Positions 45,435 through 54,074 are shown, counted from the stretch's first letter. The stretch: 64,000 bases of DNA from Pyrinomonadaceae bacterium (GCA_030841085.1 JAVEDP010000022.1:186001-250000); one strand, 5' to 3'. Program-made: numbers and translations. The notes: generated by a model not told the origin, from the sequence alone.

Positions 45435-46939
45435 CTGTTCCCAAAAACGCCGCTGCGGTAATTCTTCTTCGTCACCAAACTAATCCAAAAAATCCCGAAG
45501 TCTTTCTCGTCAAGCGCAGCGAAAAGCTCGCGTTTCTCGGCGGCTATCATGCATTTCCCGGCGGCCAGTTTGATGCGACAGACGTCGAAGCTCCGGTTGA
45601 GAATTGTCCTGAGATGGAAACGCGCGCGGCAATCAGTTGCGCTGCGCGGGAGTTATTTGAAGAGACACAGGTCCTCGTCGCTCGCGGCGGAGAGGCGCTG
45701 ACGAAAGGGCAACGCGAGTCGTTGTTTGATGATCTGCAGTCGGGCCGCATGTCGTGGCCCGCGCTTCTAAAACATTACGAACTGCACCTCGATGCTAACG
45801 ATTTTACCTTTGTCGGTCGTTGGGTGACGCCACCGTTCGCTGCTCGGCGCTTTGATACGTTGTTCTTTCTGGCCAAGTGCCCGCCGAAACAGAATCCCCA
45901 AATCGGCGAAGATGCAGAATTAGAAAGCGGGCAATGGATCGCGGCCAGTGAGGCAGTCGGACGCTGGGAACGTTCGGAGATGCTGGCTGTCCCGCCGGTA
46001 CTTCATGCATTGAAAACGTTGGCGGGGGGATTGACAGAAGATCTCGTGCAAAGGTTCCTGGCCGCGCCGAATGCGAACGGCGAACCAACCAGACGAATTG
46101 AGTTTCGCCCCAACTACATCTGCTTTCCGGTACGCACACCAACAAGGCCGCCGGCCACGCACACTAACTGCTACTTAATTTACACCTCGCAGGAACTTCT
46201 CATCATCGATCCGGGTTCGCCTTACGAAGATGAACAACAAGCCCTCGCTGAAACTGTTGATAATTTGATCGCAGAAGGTCGTAGCGTGCGCGAGATAGTT
46301 TTGACGCACATGCATCCGGATCATGTCGGCGGCGTGAATGCCCTTAGAAAACATTTGGGCCAATGGACGAAAGTAGCTGCGCACAAACTGACTGCCGAAC
46401 CGCTAGGCGAAAGCGTTCGAGTCGATCGATTGATCAAGGACAATGACTTAATCGATTTGAAAGGATCGCCGGAGTTAAGTTTGCGCGCAATGCACACGCC
46501 CGGTCACGCGCGCGGTCATCTTTGTTTTCATGAAGAGCGAACCGGAACCCTGGTCTCTGGCGACAACATCGTCGGTCTTGGTTCGGTGTTGATTGAACCT
46601 ACGGAAGGAAACATGCGCGACTATCTCGATTCGCTACAGCGCATGCGCGCGTTGCCGGACCTTTCTGTAATCTTTGGCGGCCATGGACCGGCAATCGCGA
46701 ATCCCTACACAAAACTTGACCAGTACATTTCTCATCGGCTGGAACGCGAGCAAAACATTCTGCAGGCGATCCGCGAAGGTGCGGCGACAGCGCAGAATGT
46801 CGTCGCTCGTGTTTACACCGACGTCTCTCCAAAGGCGCATGCGATGGCCGAGCAGGCGGTGCTGGCGCATGTCGACAAACTAGTCGATGACGGGCTGATA
46901 CAGAAAAGTACTGACGGACAATTCCTTCCGAGTAACTGA
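45431..46939 (+). CDS. NUDIX hydrolase fused to metallo-beta-lactamase-fold hydrolase
   Basis: This 502-residue protein has two enzyme parts. Residues 1-200 form a NUDIX domain (AFPGGQFDATD, then the box end RELFEETQVL). Residues 250-420 form an MBL fold with LTHMHPDHVGGV near residue 298 (HxHxDH), HTPGHARGHLCFH, and SGDNIVGLG, which resembles the LACTB2/glyoxalase-II group. A short winged-helix-like end follows (AMAEQAVLAHVDKLVDDGLI). It overlaps the antitoxin gene by four bases. The combination is seen in some bacteria. Hydrolysis of an acyl-CoA or nucleotide derivative is possible, but the substrate is unknown. Confidence 0.87.
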   Translation: MTVPKNAAAVILLRHQTNPKNPEVFLVKRSEKLAFLGGYHAFPGGQFDATDVEAPVENCPEMETRAAISCAARELFEETQVLVARGGEALTKGQRESLFDDLQSGRMSWPALLKHYELHLDANDFTFVGRWVTPPFAARRFDTLFFLAKCPPKQNPQIGEDAELESGQWIAASEAVGRWERSEMLAVPPVLHALKTLAGGLTEDLVQRFLAAPNANGEPTRRIEFRPNYICFPVRTPTRPPATHTNCYLIYTSQELLIIDPGSPYEDEQQALAETVDNLIAEGRSVREIVLTHMHPDHVGGVNALRKHLGQWTKVAAHKLTAEPLGESVRVDRLIKDNDLIDLKGSPELSLRAMHTPGHARGHLCFHEERTGTLVSGDNIVGLGSVLIEPTEGNMRDYLDSLQRMRALPDLSVIFGGHGPAIANPYTKLDQYISHRLEREQNILQAIREGAATAQNVVARVYTDVSPKAHAMAEQAVLAHVDKLVDDGLIQKSTDGQFLPSN

Positions 46940-47322
46940 ATAGCGCTATTGCGCTCCCTGCACTGTAACTCTGTGGGTCAATGAATACAGAACCGGGAGC
47001 CGTAGCGACCGGGTCTGCGACGGGTTGAGTTCATAGTCATTATCAGCTTCTGGTTTCGGCGGTTTTATAAAACCGAGAGGTCCTTATCGCAAGGTCAGAC
47101 CCGGTCGCTACCGCTTCCGGTTCTGTATTCGCCGACCCACGGCAGGCAGAGTTTCGATACGGTGTCGCATCTGCGTTGCTGACTCGCAGCCTGCCTGCCT
47201 GGATCAAACCGCTCCATTCGGGCCACCGCTACCTGTTTCTTCAGCGACTCGCGTAAGATACTCATCTCCCCCGGATTTTCGATTCAAGAACCAAGCAGAT
47301 AATTTTCAAGCTGATAATTTCT
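46940..47322. other. Gap with an inverted-repeat element
   Basis: No gene lies in these 383 bases. The main feature is the repeat at 46973-47142. To the right the sequence is unremarkable up to the ATG of the AAA ATPase at 47323, which has no strong ribosome site. Confidence 0.5.
46973..47142. repeat. Inverted repeat, GTAGCGACCGG family, copy B
   Basis: GTGGGTCAATGAATACAGAA and then CCGTAGCGACCGGGTCTG (to 47017) are mirrored by CAGACCCGGTCGCTACCG (47096-47113) with TTCTGTATTCGCCGACCCAC. The arms are about 45 bases. A smaller inner palindrome GGTTTTATAAAACC lies at 47061-47074. The family also occurs at 16584-16676. Confidence 0.82.
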
Positions 47323-48813
47323 ATGAGCAGTCCTAAAACTTTTCGTGAACTACCGCAGTCGTTCGGCGAACTTAAAGCGAGTGGCTACCGAAGCGTCCCC
47401 GTCAAAGACGAGCTGCGCGCGAACCTGATAACGAAACTCAAGCGCAGCGAAAAACTCTTTCCCGGCATCGTCGGTTACGACGAAACCGTCATTCCTCAAC
47501 TGGTCAATGCCATTCTGGCGAAGCACAACATCATTCTGTTGGGACTTAGGGGCCAAGCCAAGAGCCGCATCATTCGACAGTTGACCGAACTACTGGACGA
47601 TCACATTCCTATCATCGCTGGTTCCGAAGTGAACGATGATCCCTTTCATCCAATCTCGGCCTATGGTCGGCAGACCTTAGAGCTGCACGGCGATGCAGCT
47701 CAGATTGATTGGATCGAGCGCGATGCGCGCTTTGTTGAAAAGCTGGCGACGCCCGACGTTACGATCGCCGACATTATTGGCGACGTCGATCCGATTAAGG
47801 CTGCCAAGGGCGGGCACTTGCTGAGCGACGAGTTGACGATTCATTACGGCCTGCTGCCGCGCGCCAACCGCGGTATTTTTGCCATCAATGAATTGCCTGA
47901 TTTGGCGGGCAAGATTCAGGTTGGGCTTTTCAACATCATGCAGGAAGGCGATGTGCAGATTAAGGGTTATCCGGTTCGCCTGCCGCTTGACGTGATGCTG
48001 GTGTTTTCGGCAAACCCGGAAGACTACACCGCGCGTGGCAAGATCATCACGCCGCTAAAGGATCGAATCGGCACTGAGATCACCACTCACTATCCTTCAG
48101 AGATTCAAACTGCCGTCGAGATCACGCGTCAGGAAGCGTGGGTGATACGCGACGGACTCAAGGACCGATTGCACGTCCCGGATTTTATTCGCGAAGTCAT
48201 CGAGCAAATTGCTTTCGAGGCGCGCGATGACAATCGCGTCGACAAACATTCCGGTGTTTCCCAGCGCATGCCAATCACTGTCATCGAGTCGGTCATCTCA
48301 AACGCCGAACGCCGCGCTTTGCTGACTGAAGAAGAAGACATTGTGCCGCGCATCTCCGACATCTACGCGGCAACACCATCGATGACCGGCAAAATGGAGC
48401 TGGAATATGAAGGCGAGCAAATTGGCGCCAGCCGCATTGCGAAAGATTTGATCAAACGCGCGGCCGGCGAGATTTTCGAAGGCTACTTTGTCGGCATCGA
48501 CTTTGCGCAGACAGTGCAGTGGTTCGATCAGGGAAACAATTTACGTCTCGCAGACACGGCCTCGGCGGAAGAATGCCGAACACTGTTGGAAGCTGTGCCT
48601 GAGTTGATCGATACCGCTCTCATTCCCTTCGATTTCAAAGCAATCGATCAGGCAAAAGTTGTGGCCGCGTGCGAGCTGGTGCTGGAAGGCCTTTATGCGG
48701 AAAACAAGATCAGCCGCAATGAAGAAGGCGGCTACACCGCGGTGACGAAAGCAAAGAAAGATCGCCGCGGAATGATCTACGACGACCTGACCGAAACCGG
48801 AAAGTACAGCTGA
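47323..48813 (+). CDS. MoxR/ChlI-type AAA+ ATPase
   Basis: This 496-residue AAA+ protein resembles the ChlI subunit of magnesium chelatase and MoxR ATPases. Features are the Walker A region LLGLRGQAKSRIIRQL near residue 71, ATPDVTIADIIGDVDPIKAA near residue 145, the Walker B-like GIFAINELPDLAGKIQVGLF near residue 185, sensor SANPEDYTARGKIITPLKDR near residue 226, and a helical C-terminal domain. Its partner should be the VWA protein at 49474, with which it would form a chelatase-like or chaperone-like complex. A toxin-antitoxin pair lies between the two genes. Confidence 0.88.
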   Translation: MSSPKTFRELPQSFGELKASGYRSVPVKDELRANLITKLKRSEKLFPGIVGYDETVIPQLVNAILAKHNIILLGLRGQAKSRIIRQLTELLDDHIPIIAGSEVNDDPFHPISAYGRQTLELHGDAAQIDWIERDARFVEKLATPDVTIADIIGDVDPIKAAKGGHLLSDELTIHYGLLPRANRGIFAINELPDLAGKIQVGLFNIMQEGDVQIKGYPVRLPLDVMLVFSANPEDYTARGKIITPLKDRIGTEITTHYPSEIQTAVEITRQEAWVIRDGLKDRLHVPDFIREVIEQIAFEARDDNRVDKHSGVSQRMPITVIESVISNAERRALLTEEEDIVPRISDIYAATPSMTGKMELEYEGEQIGASRIAKDLIKRAAGEIFEGYFVGIDFAQTVQWFDQGNNLRLADTASAEECRTLLEAVPELIDTALIPFDFKAIDQAKVVAACELVLEGLYAENKISRNEEGGYTAVTKAKKDRRGMIYDDLTETGKYS

Positions 48814-48912
48814 CGGCCTGGTGGACAGCAATGTTCGTTTTTCCCGAACCGGAATTGCAGTCTTGCAGGGTGGAACATTCACGGGACCCACTTGATTTGT
48901 TAGACTGATTGC

Positions 48913-49149
48913 ATGAGTACTCAAGCAGATACGATTCTCGATACAGCGTTGTTGCTTCCTTCGGACGAACGCGCATGGCTCGCGGCGGAGCTAATAGCCA
49001 GTCTCAGCGGCGGTGGAGAGAAAGAAATCGAAGCGGCCTGGGCTGCCGAGATTGACAAGCGAATCGATGAAATTGAGACGGGCGAGGCTGCGACTTCAGG
49101 CTGGGAAGAAGCCCGGGCACGAATCCGGGCTGCTGTCATCAAATCGTGA
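48913..49149 (+). CDS. Addiction-module antitoxin component
   Basis: This 78-residue protein is of the putative addiction module component family: ILDTALLLPSDERAWLAAEL, then EAAWAAEIDKRIDEIETGEA, and an Ala/Arg-rich end. It overlaps the toxin gene by four bases in a GTGA junction. It is related in pattern to the pair at 34878-35392. It lies between the AAA ATPase and VWA genes. Confidence 0.9.
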   Translation: MSTQADTILDTALLLPSDERAWLAAELIASLSGGGEKEIEAAWAAEIDKRIDEIETGEAATSGWEEARARIRAAVIKS

Positions 49150-49457
49150 CCAAAGCGTTTCGAATTCACGGTCTGGCCGAAGATGAACTCACTAGTGCGG
49201 CGTCGTGGTATGAATCCAAGCAGGCTGGCTTGGGTGAATCCTTACTTGACCTGGTTGATAACATCGTTGACCGCATATGCTCAGGTAGCTTACCAAGCAG
49301 TCCTATTCCTGGGGTCGCGGCCAAAGGTGCCCGACGAGTTTTGCTGAGACGTTTCCCTTACTCAATCGTCTTCTATGAACGCCGTGAGGAGATAATGATC
49401 GTAGCCTTTGCTCACAGCAGCCAAAGGCCGGGCTATTGGCGTTCGCGAAAACTATAA
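49146..49457 (+). CDS. RelE/ParE-family toxin
   Basis: This 103-residue protein starts at GTG 49146 within the antitoxin stop. It reads AFRIHGLAEDELTSAASWYE, GLGESLLDLVDNIVDRI, RRVLLRRFPYSIVFYERREE and AFAHSSQRPGYWRSRK. The RRFPYSIVF and AHxxQRPxYW segments are typical ParE/RelE features. It ends 16 bases before the VWA gene, so it lies in the same transcript as its neighbours. Confidence 0.92.
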   Translation: MTKAFRIHGLAEDELTSAASWYESKQAGLGESLLDLVDNIVDRICSGSLPSSPIPGVAAKGARRVLLRRFPYSIVFYERREEIMIVAFAHSSQRPGYWRSRKL

Positions 49458-49473
49458 GCTCCCTCTCTCAGAT

Positions 49474-50823
49474 ATGAAGTTCACCCGCTACTCAAAATTC
49501 AAAGGTCTCGACGTTTCCGGCATCAACCTGGGCGACTTGATGGAAGGTCTGTCTGATTCGCTGCTCGATTCCGGTTATGACGACGATTACTACTGGACGC
49601 GCCAACGTTATCCGCAGGACACGTCGCTGGATGCACTGCGGCGTGCGCTGTTGCAGGCCTTGATGGACCAGGGACTCTTGAACGAATTTCAGGTGCAGGA
49701 GATGCTGGCCGACAACGAAGGCAAGTTCAAGGGTTCGCAGCTCGAGGAAATGCTCAACCAATTGATCGAGCGTTTGGTTGAAGAAGGTTATCTTTCACTT
49801 AAAGAAGAGCCGCCTCGGCAGCCGCGAGACCCGCGCGGTGGACGTGGCACTCCCGAAGTTTCAGAGCCATTGCCGCGCAACGTCAAATTTGAAGTCACCG
49901 AAAAAGGACTGGACTTTCTTGGTTATAAGACGCTGCGGAATCTGTTGGGAAGCTTGGGGAAAAGTTCTGTCGGCCGGCATGACACGCCGCACCTTTCCAC
50001 CGGCGTCGAAGCCGCGGCCGCCAGCAAGCCTTACGAGTTTGGCGACACAATCAATCTCGATGTGAACACCACGCTGCTTTCGGCAATTAAACGCGAAGGC
50101 CTCAGCGTTCCGCTCAATCTCGAGTACAGCGATCTGCACGTCCAACAGTGCGACTATCAATCCTCGTGCGCGACGGTAGTGATGTTGGACTGTTCGCATT
50201 CGATGATTCTTTACGGCGAGGATCGGTTTACGCCGGCGAAAAAAGTTGCGCTGGCGCTGGCGCATCTGATTCGCACTCAGTATCCGGGCGACTCGCTGAA
50301 GATCGTGTTGTTCCATGACAGCGCTGAAGAGTTGCCGCTGGCAAAACTCGCCGTGACGCAGGTTGGCCCGTATCACACCAACACGGCGGAAGGGCTGCGC
50401 CTGGCGCGTCGCATCCTGCAGGCACAACGCAAAGAGATGAAGCAGATCGTGATGGTGACGGACGGCAAACCAACCGCGTGCTTTGTTGAAGGTGTAGGAC
50501 AGGCATTCCTGCCTGTCAACCGTTCAAACAATGCGAGTGACATGCGAACCGGCAAGAATGCCGTTCCTACACGCCACATCTACAAAAACTCAATGGGCGG
50601 CGATCCGTTCGTAATGGAAGCAACCTTCAAGGAAGTTCAGGCTTGCCGCAAAGCCGGCATCATGATCAATACCTTCATGCTGGCCAGCGATTTTTATCTC
50701 GTCGAGTTCGTAAAGCAAATGACGGCAATGACCAATGGAAAGGCCTATTTCGCAAATCCTGCTAACCTCTCCCAGTTCGTTTTGATAGACTTTCTACGAC
50801 GACGGACCAGCCGGGTTCGTTAA
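49474..50823 (+). CDS. VWA-domain partner of the MoxR/ChlI-type ATPase, with in-frame repeat insertion
   Basis: This 449-residue protein has a charged helical N-terminal half and a C-terminal von Willebrand A domain. The MIDAS residues are in VVMLDCSHSMILYGEDRFTP (DxSxS) near residue 232 and MVTDGKPTA near residue 327. Just after this, residues about 340-367 (EGVGQAFLPVNR ... MRTGKNAVPTR) are encoded by an inverted pair of the GTAGGACAG-family palindrome. HIYKNSMGGDPFV then continues the domain. The start at 49474 (MKFTRYSKFKGLDVSG) fits better than the earlier frame start. It should act with the upstream ATPase as a ChlI/ChlD-like pair. Confidence 0.88.
   Translation: MKFTRYSKFKGLDVSGINLGDLMEGLSDSLLDSGYDDDYYWTRQRYPQDTSLDALRRALLQALMDQGLLNEFQVQEMLADNEGKFKGSQLEEMLNQLIERLVEEGYLSLKEEPPRQPRDPRGGRGTPEVSEPLPRNVKFEVTEKGLDFLGYKTLRNLLGSLGKSSVGRHDTPHLSTGVEAAAASKPYEFGDTINLDVNTTLLSAIKREGLSVPLNLEYSDLHVQQCDYQSSCATVVMLDCSHSMILYGEDRFTPAKKVALALAHLIRTQYPGDSLKIVLFHDSAEELPLAKLAVTQVGPYHTNTAEGLRLARRILQAQRKEMKQIVMVTDGKPTACFVEGVGQAFLPVNRSNNASDMRTGKNAVPTRHIYKNSMGGDPFVMEATFKEVQACRKAGIMINTFMLASDFYLVEFVKQMTAMTNGKAYFANPANLSQFVLIDFLRRRTSRVR
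50492..50573. repeat. GTAGGACAG-family palindrome pair inserted in the VWA gene
   Basis: GTGTAGGACAGGCATTCCTG (from 50492) and the inverted arm GAACCGGCAAGAATGCCGTT with CCTACAC (to 50573) flank a short spacer. The reading frame passes through all of it, giving VGQAFLPVNR and RTGKNAVPT peptides. Confidence 0.85.
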
Positions 50824-50879
50824 TGAATTCGACGCGGCCGAATTCGTAGTATCGGAAGTAAACCTGTTAAAGAAAATAT

Positions 50880-53285
50880 ATGCCGGAAAGCGGAGGCGGT
50901 TTGGAAGCTGACAACCCGAAAGCAAGACTTCGTCTGCCACGCCGCATCCTTACTGCTTACACCGTCCTCATTGCCGGTCTATTCGGCACGGTCATCGTCA
51001 GCAGTTACCTGGAAGAAAGGGCTTTGCCTTACACGGTCACGGCCGGATTAATAATAAGTTTACTTCTGTTCTGGTTGGCGCATTTACAGACGCGCGCCCG
51101 CCATGCGGCTGAAAGTTTCGCCGGCAAACTTCAACTTTCCGAATCGACCGTCAGGACCATGCTTGCCGAACGCGAGCGCGCGGAAAAAGCGCTGAAAGAG
51201 AGTGAAGAGCGTTATCGCGATCTGGTCGAAAACGCAAACGACATCGTTTATACAATGGATCTGAGTGGCTATCTGACTTCCATTAACAAAGCGGCAGAAC
51301 TGATCACCGGTTATGAACGCGCGGACCTGCTCACAAAAAACCTGGGCGAATTCATCACACCCGAATCGATGGAGACTACGCGCCAAATGCTCGAGCGCAA
51401 GTTGCTCGGCGAAGAGCGCACAAATTATGAGATGGATTTCAGAACGCCCGATGGACGCGAGTTGACGCTTGAAATAAGCAGCAAGCTGATGCTCAAGGAT
51501 GGCAAGCCGATCAGTGTTCAAGGTATTGCGCGCGACATCACATCACGGCGGCGGGCCGAAGAGACTCTGCGACAAGCGGACCAGCGCGCGCTTTCAACTT
51601 ATGAACGCCTGCTGGAACGAGTTTCCGGCCTGGCCCAGATGTTCGGCACCGCGCGCGATCTGGCCGCGATCTTTCGAGCCTTAAGAGAGTTCACGCTGGT
51701 CTCCGTTCCCTGTCAGGGGCTTTTCGTTTCTCTTTACGACTCGGTTCGTGACGTGCGTACCGCGGTTTACGGCTGGGCGGATGGCGTTGAACTGGACACC
51801 TCGCAACTGCCGCCGATGCCGGTTACTGCGAGCGGACCAAACAGTCGCGCGGTAAGAACGAATCAGGTTGTGATCACCAGCGACTACATGGAGGAGACGC
51901 GCGGCCATCCGGCTGTGCTCGTCGGGCCAGACAACGGCCTGCGACCACAGTCGTCGCTGGCGGCGCCGATGTCCGTGATGGGTCGAGTGATTGGCACCAT
52001 TGAAGTGCAAACGTATGACGCGGCCGCCTATGCCGAGGAACACGCGACCGCAATGCGTATGGCTGCCAATCTCGCCGCCGTCGCAATCGAAAACGTGCGG
52101 CTGCTGGAACGCGAAAGCACGGCGCGTGCTGCCGCCGAAGAATCGAACCGGCTTAAAGATGAATTCCTGGCGACAGTTTCACATGAACTGCGCACGCCGC
52201 TGACGGCGATACTCGGGTGGTCGCGCATGCTCGAAGGCGGCTTGGAAACTGAGATGGCTGCGCGGGCCATAGAGACAATCAAGCGCAACGCAAAAGCCCA
52301 GGCGCAGATCATCGATGACATTCTTGACGTCTCGCGCATCATCACGGGCAATCTTTATCTTGAGCTGCATCCGATTGAACTCGCGCCGGTGTTGGAATCC
52401 GCCATCAATGTCGTACGTCCGACCGCCGAAGCGAAGGGCATTCAGATCGAGTCCAATTTTGAGCGTGAGCCGGCAGTCATTTCCGGTGATGCAAATCGTC
52501 TGCAACAGGTTTTCTGGAATTTGTTATCAAATGCAGTGAAGTTCACGCCGTCCGGCGGCAAAGTGACGCTATCGCTGCGCCAACTGGATGCTGAAGTGGA
52601 GCTTGAAATAACTGATACCGGGCAAGGGATTGATCCGAGTTTTTTGCCATTCGTTTTCGATCGCTTTCGTCAAGCGGACAGCACCTCGACGCGCCAACAT
52701 GGCGGACTGGGGTTGGGCCTGGCAATCGCGCGCCAACTGATTGAGATTCACGGTGGAAACATCAGCGCGGCCAGCGATGGAGACGGCAAGGGCGCGACTT
52801 TTCGCTTGCGCTTGCCGCTGATCGGTTCGCTTGCTAAGTTGAGCGCGCAACCGAACGGGGCCGAGCCGACCGCTCAACCTCAACAAGTGCAGGATGTTTT
52901 GGCCGGCGTCCAGGTGCTGGTGGTCGACGACGACATCGACACGCTGGAACTGTTAACGGCGGCGCTAAGACAACGCAGCGCAACTGTGACGGCGGTCTCT
53001 TCGGCGGCGGCGGCGATGGCTGCGATAATTGCTGCGAAACCGCACGTGCTGATTTCCGACATCGCAATGCCGGGCGAAGACGGCTATGACTTGATCAAGA
53101 AAGTTATCGCGCTCGAGCTGGTGCCAAGAATATCGGCCATCGCCATCACGGCCTACGCTAAAGAAGAAGACCGCGAACGCGCGCTGTTGGCAGGTTTTCA
53201 ACGCTATCTGTCGAAGCCGGTGGAGTTGGGTGAATTCATTTCAGCGGTGGCAGAAGCCGCGGAAACAAATCATCGCGTTTCGTAA
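50880..53285 (+). CDS. Membrane hybrid sensor histidine kinase (PAS-GAF-HK-REC)
   Basis: This 801-residue signalling protein has two N-terminal membrane helices (TVLIAGLFGTVIVSSYL and LIISLLLFWLAHL). A PAS domain with its PAC-like tail (YRDLVENANDIVYTMDLSGY, GIARDITSRRRAEE) and a GAF domain (residues about 250-400) follow. The HisKA motif is FLATVSHELRTPLTAILGWS (phospho-His near residue 434), followed by a HATPase domain (NLLSNAVKFTPSGGK, GLGLAIARQLIEIHGG). The C-terminal receiver has LVVDDDIDTLEL, the phospho-Asp in ISDIAMPGEDGYDL near residue 728, and KP in LSKPVELGEF. No DNA-binding output is fused. Its TAA stop is the first TAA of a GTAAAGC repeat. Confidence 0.94.
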   Translation: MPESGGGLEADNPKARLRLPRRILTAYTVLIAGLFGTVIVSSYLEERALPYTVTAGLIISLLLFWLAHLQTRARHAAESFAGKLQLSESTVRTMLAERERAEKALKESEERYRDLVENANDIVYTMDLSGYLTSINKAAELITGYERADLLTKNLGEFITPESMETTRQMLERKLLGEERTNYEMDFRTPDGRELTLEISSKLMLKDGKPISVQGIARDITSRRRAEETLRQADQRALSTYERLLERVSGLAQMFGTARDLAAIFRALREFTLVSVPCQGLFVSLYDSVRDVRTAVYGWADGVELDTSQLPPMPVTASGPNSRAVRTNQVVITSDYMEETRGHPAVLVGPDNGLRPQSSLAAPMSVMGRVIGTIEVQTYDAAAYAEEHATAMRMAANLAAVAIENVRLLERESTARAAAEESNRLKDEFLATVSHELRTPLTAILGWSRMLEGGLETEMAARAIETIKRNAKAQAQIIDDILDVSRIITGNLYLELHPIELAPVLESAINVVRPTAEAKGIQIESNFEREPAVISGDANRLQQVFWNLLSNAVKFTPSGGKVTLSLRQLDAEVELEITDTGQGIDPSFLPFVFDRFRQADSTSTRQHGGLGLGLAIARQLIEIHGGNISAASDGDGKGATFRLRLPLIGSLAKLSAQPNGAEPTAQPQQVQDVLAGVQVLVVDDDIDTLELLTAALRQRSATVTAVSSAAAAMAAIIAAKPHVLISDIAMPGEDGYDLIKKVIALELVPRISAIAITAYAKEEDRERALLAGFQRYLSKPVELGEFISAVAEAAETNHRVS

Positions 53286-53436
53286 AGCAAACTGTTAGTT
53301 TGCGCTCCGTCGTAAAGCAAACTGTTAGTTTGCGTGCGAGCGTTGCAACTCAACTCGAAGGTTATGTAATGCGGCGGTTGGGTATTTTTTTGTTGTTGAG
53401 TCCAGCGAACGACCGCAAACTAACAGTTTGCTTTAC
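53282..53436. repeat. REP element, GTAAAGC family, copy D (two direct and one inverted unit)
   Basis: Two direct units (53282-53304 and 53312-53334) and one inverted unit (53414-53436) carry the GCAAACTGTTAGTTTGC palindrome. The left end supplies the stop codon (53283-53285) of the histidine kinase. The right end lies just six bases before the thioesterase ATG. Confidence 0.9.
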
Positions 53437-53442
53437 CAACTA

Positions 53443-53871
53443 ATGCACAAAAAATATACGATTGAAGAGCGCGTGCGCTGGGGTGACGTTGATGCGGCGC
53501 GCATTATTTTTTACGGCGCCTACATTCGCTTCTTTGAATTTGCCGAGACGGAACTCTTTCGCGCGGTGAACTTGCCCTACAGCGTCATGTTTGACGAACT
53601 GGACGTGTGGCTGCCGCGGGTACACATCGAATGCGACTTTCATCACGCTGCGCAACTGGACGACCTGTTGGAAGTTTCTGTTTACGTCGGACGCTTTGGT
53701 AACAAGTCGATGCGCCTGGATTTCGAAGTGCGACGAAAAGGCGAGACTGACTTGATTGCAACCGCGTATTTCGTGCTTGCCGCAGTGCGACGCGACACGT
53801 TTGAAACTGTGCCGATTCCACAAGAACTAAGAACCCGACTGGCGGAATTCGTGAAACCATCAAGCAATTAG
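53443..53871 (+). CDS. 4-hydroxybenzoyl-CoA-thioesterase-type acyl-CoA thioesterase
   Basis: This 142-residue hotdog protein reads MHKKYTIEERVRWGDVDAAR, IIFYGAYIRFFEFAETELFR, VHIECDFHHAAQLDDLLEVS and TAYFVLAAVRRDTFETVPIP. The WGDVDAARIIFYGAYIRFF segment is the 4-HBA-CoA/YbgC type active-site loop, with Asp of the WGDxD motif. The frame opens at 53428 inside the repeat; the ATG at 53443 is the first after it. The substrate is unknown. Confidence 0.9.
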   Translation: MHKKYTIEERVRWGDVDAARIIFYGAYIRFFEFAETELFRAVNLPYSVMFDELDVWLPRVHIECDFHHAAQLDDLLEVSVYVGRFGNKSMRLDFEVRRKGETDLIATAYFVLAAVRRDTFETVPIPQELRTRLAEFVKPSSN

Positions 53872-53948
53872 AATAATGAGAATGTAGGAAATGCTGATTG
53901 GTGACCGTGATTTTTGCAGAAAGCAATCGAGTCACGCAGTTTCGAGGT

Positions 53949-54022
53949 TGGGAAGGGTGGTTTACCCCCGCTCTTTCCTCGGCAGCAGGGCGGGGGCAAG
54001 CCACCCTTCCCGACCATGAGAT
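53949..54022. repeat. GC-rich inverted repeat, intergenic copy of the glpD insertion family
   Basis: TTGGGAAGGGTGG (53947-53959) is mirrored by CCACCCTTCCCGACC (54001-54015). Inside, CCCCCGCTCTTTCCTC and GGCGGGGGCAAG echo the sequences of the block in glpD. The right flank GACCATGAGAT aligns with the glpD copy (GACCACGAGAT). Confidence 0.7.
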
Positions 54023-54074
54023 TATTTTGGTCTTGAACAATTCAACAAAAATTTGTAGCGGCCGGCCAAATTGA

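Noticed and set aside
53282-53436. Possible CRISPR-like repeats (two direct 23-base units)
   Set aside because: There are only two direct units with a 7-base gap and a third in inverted sense. Units are palindromes of a dispersed family, and no cas gene is near.
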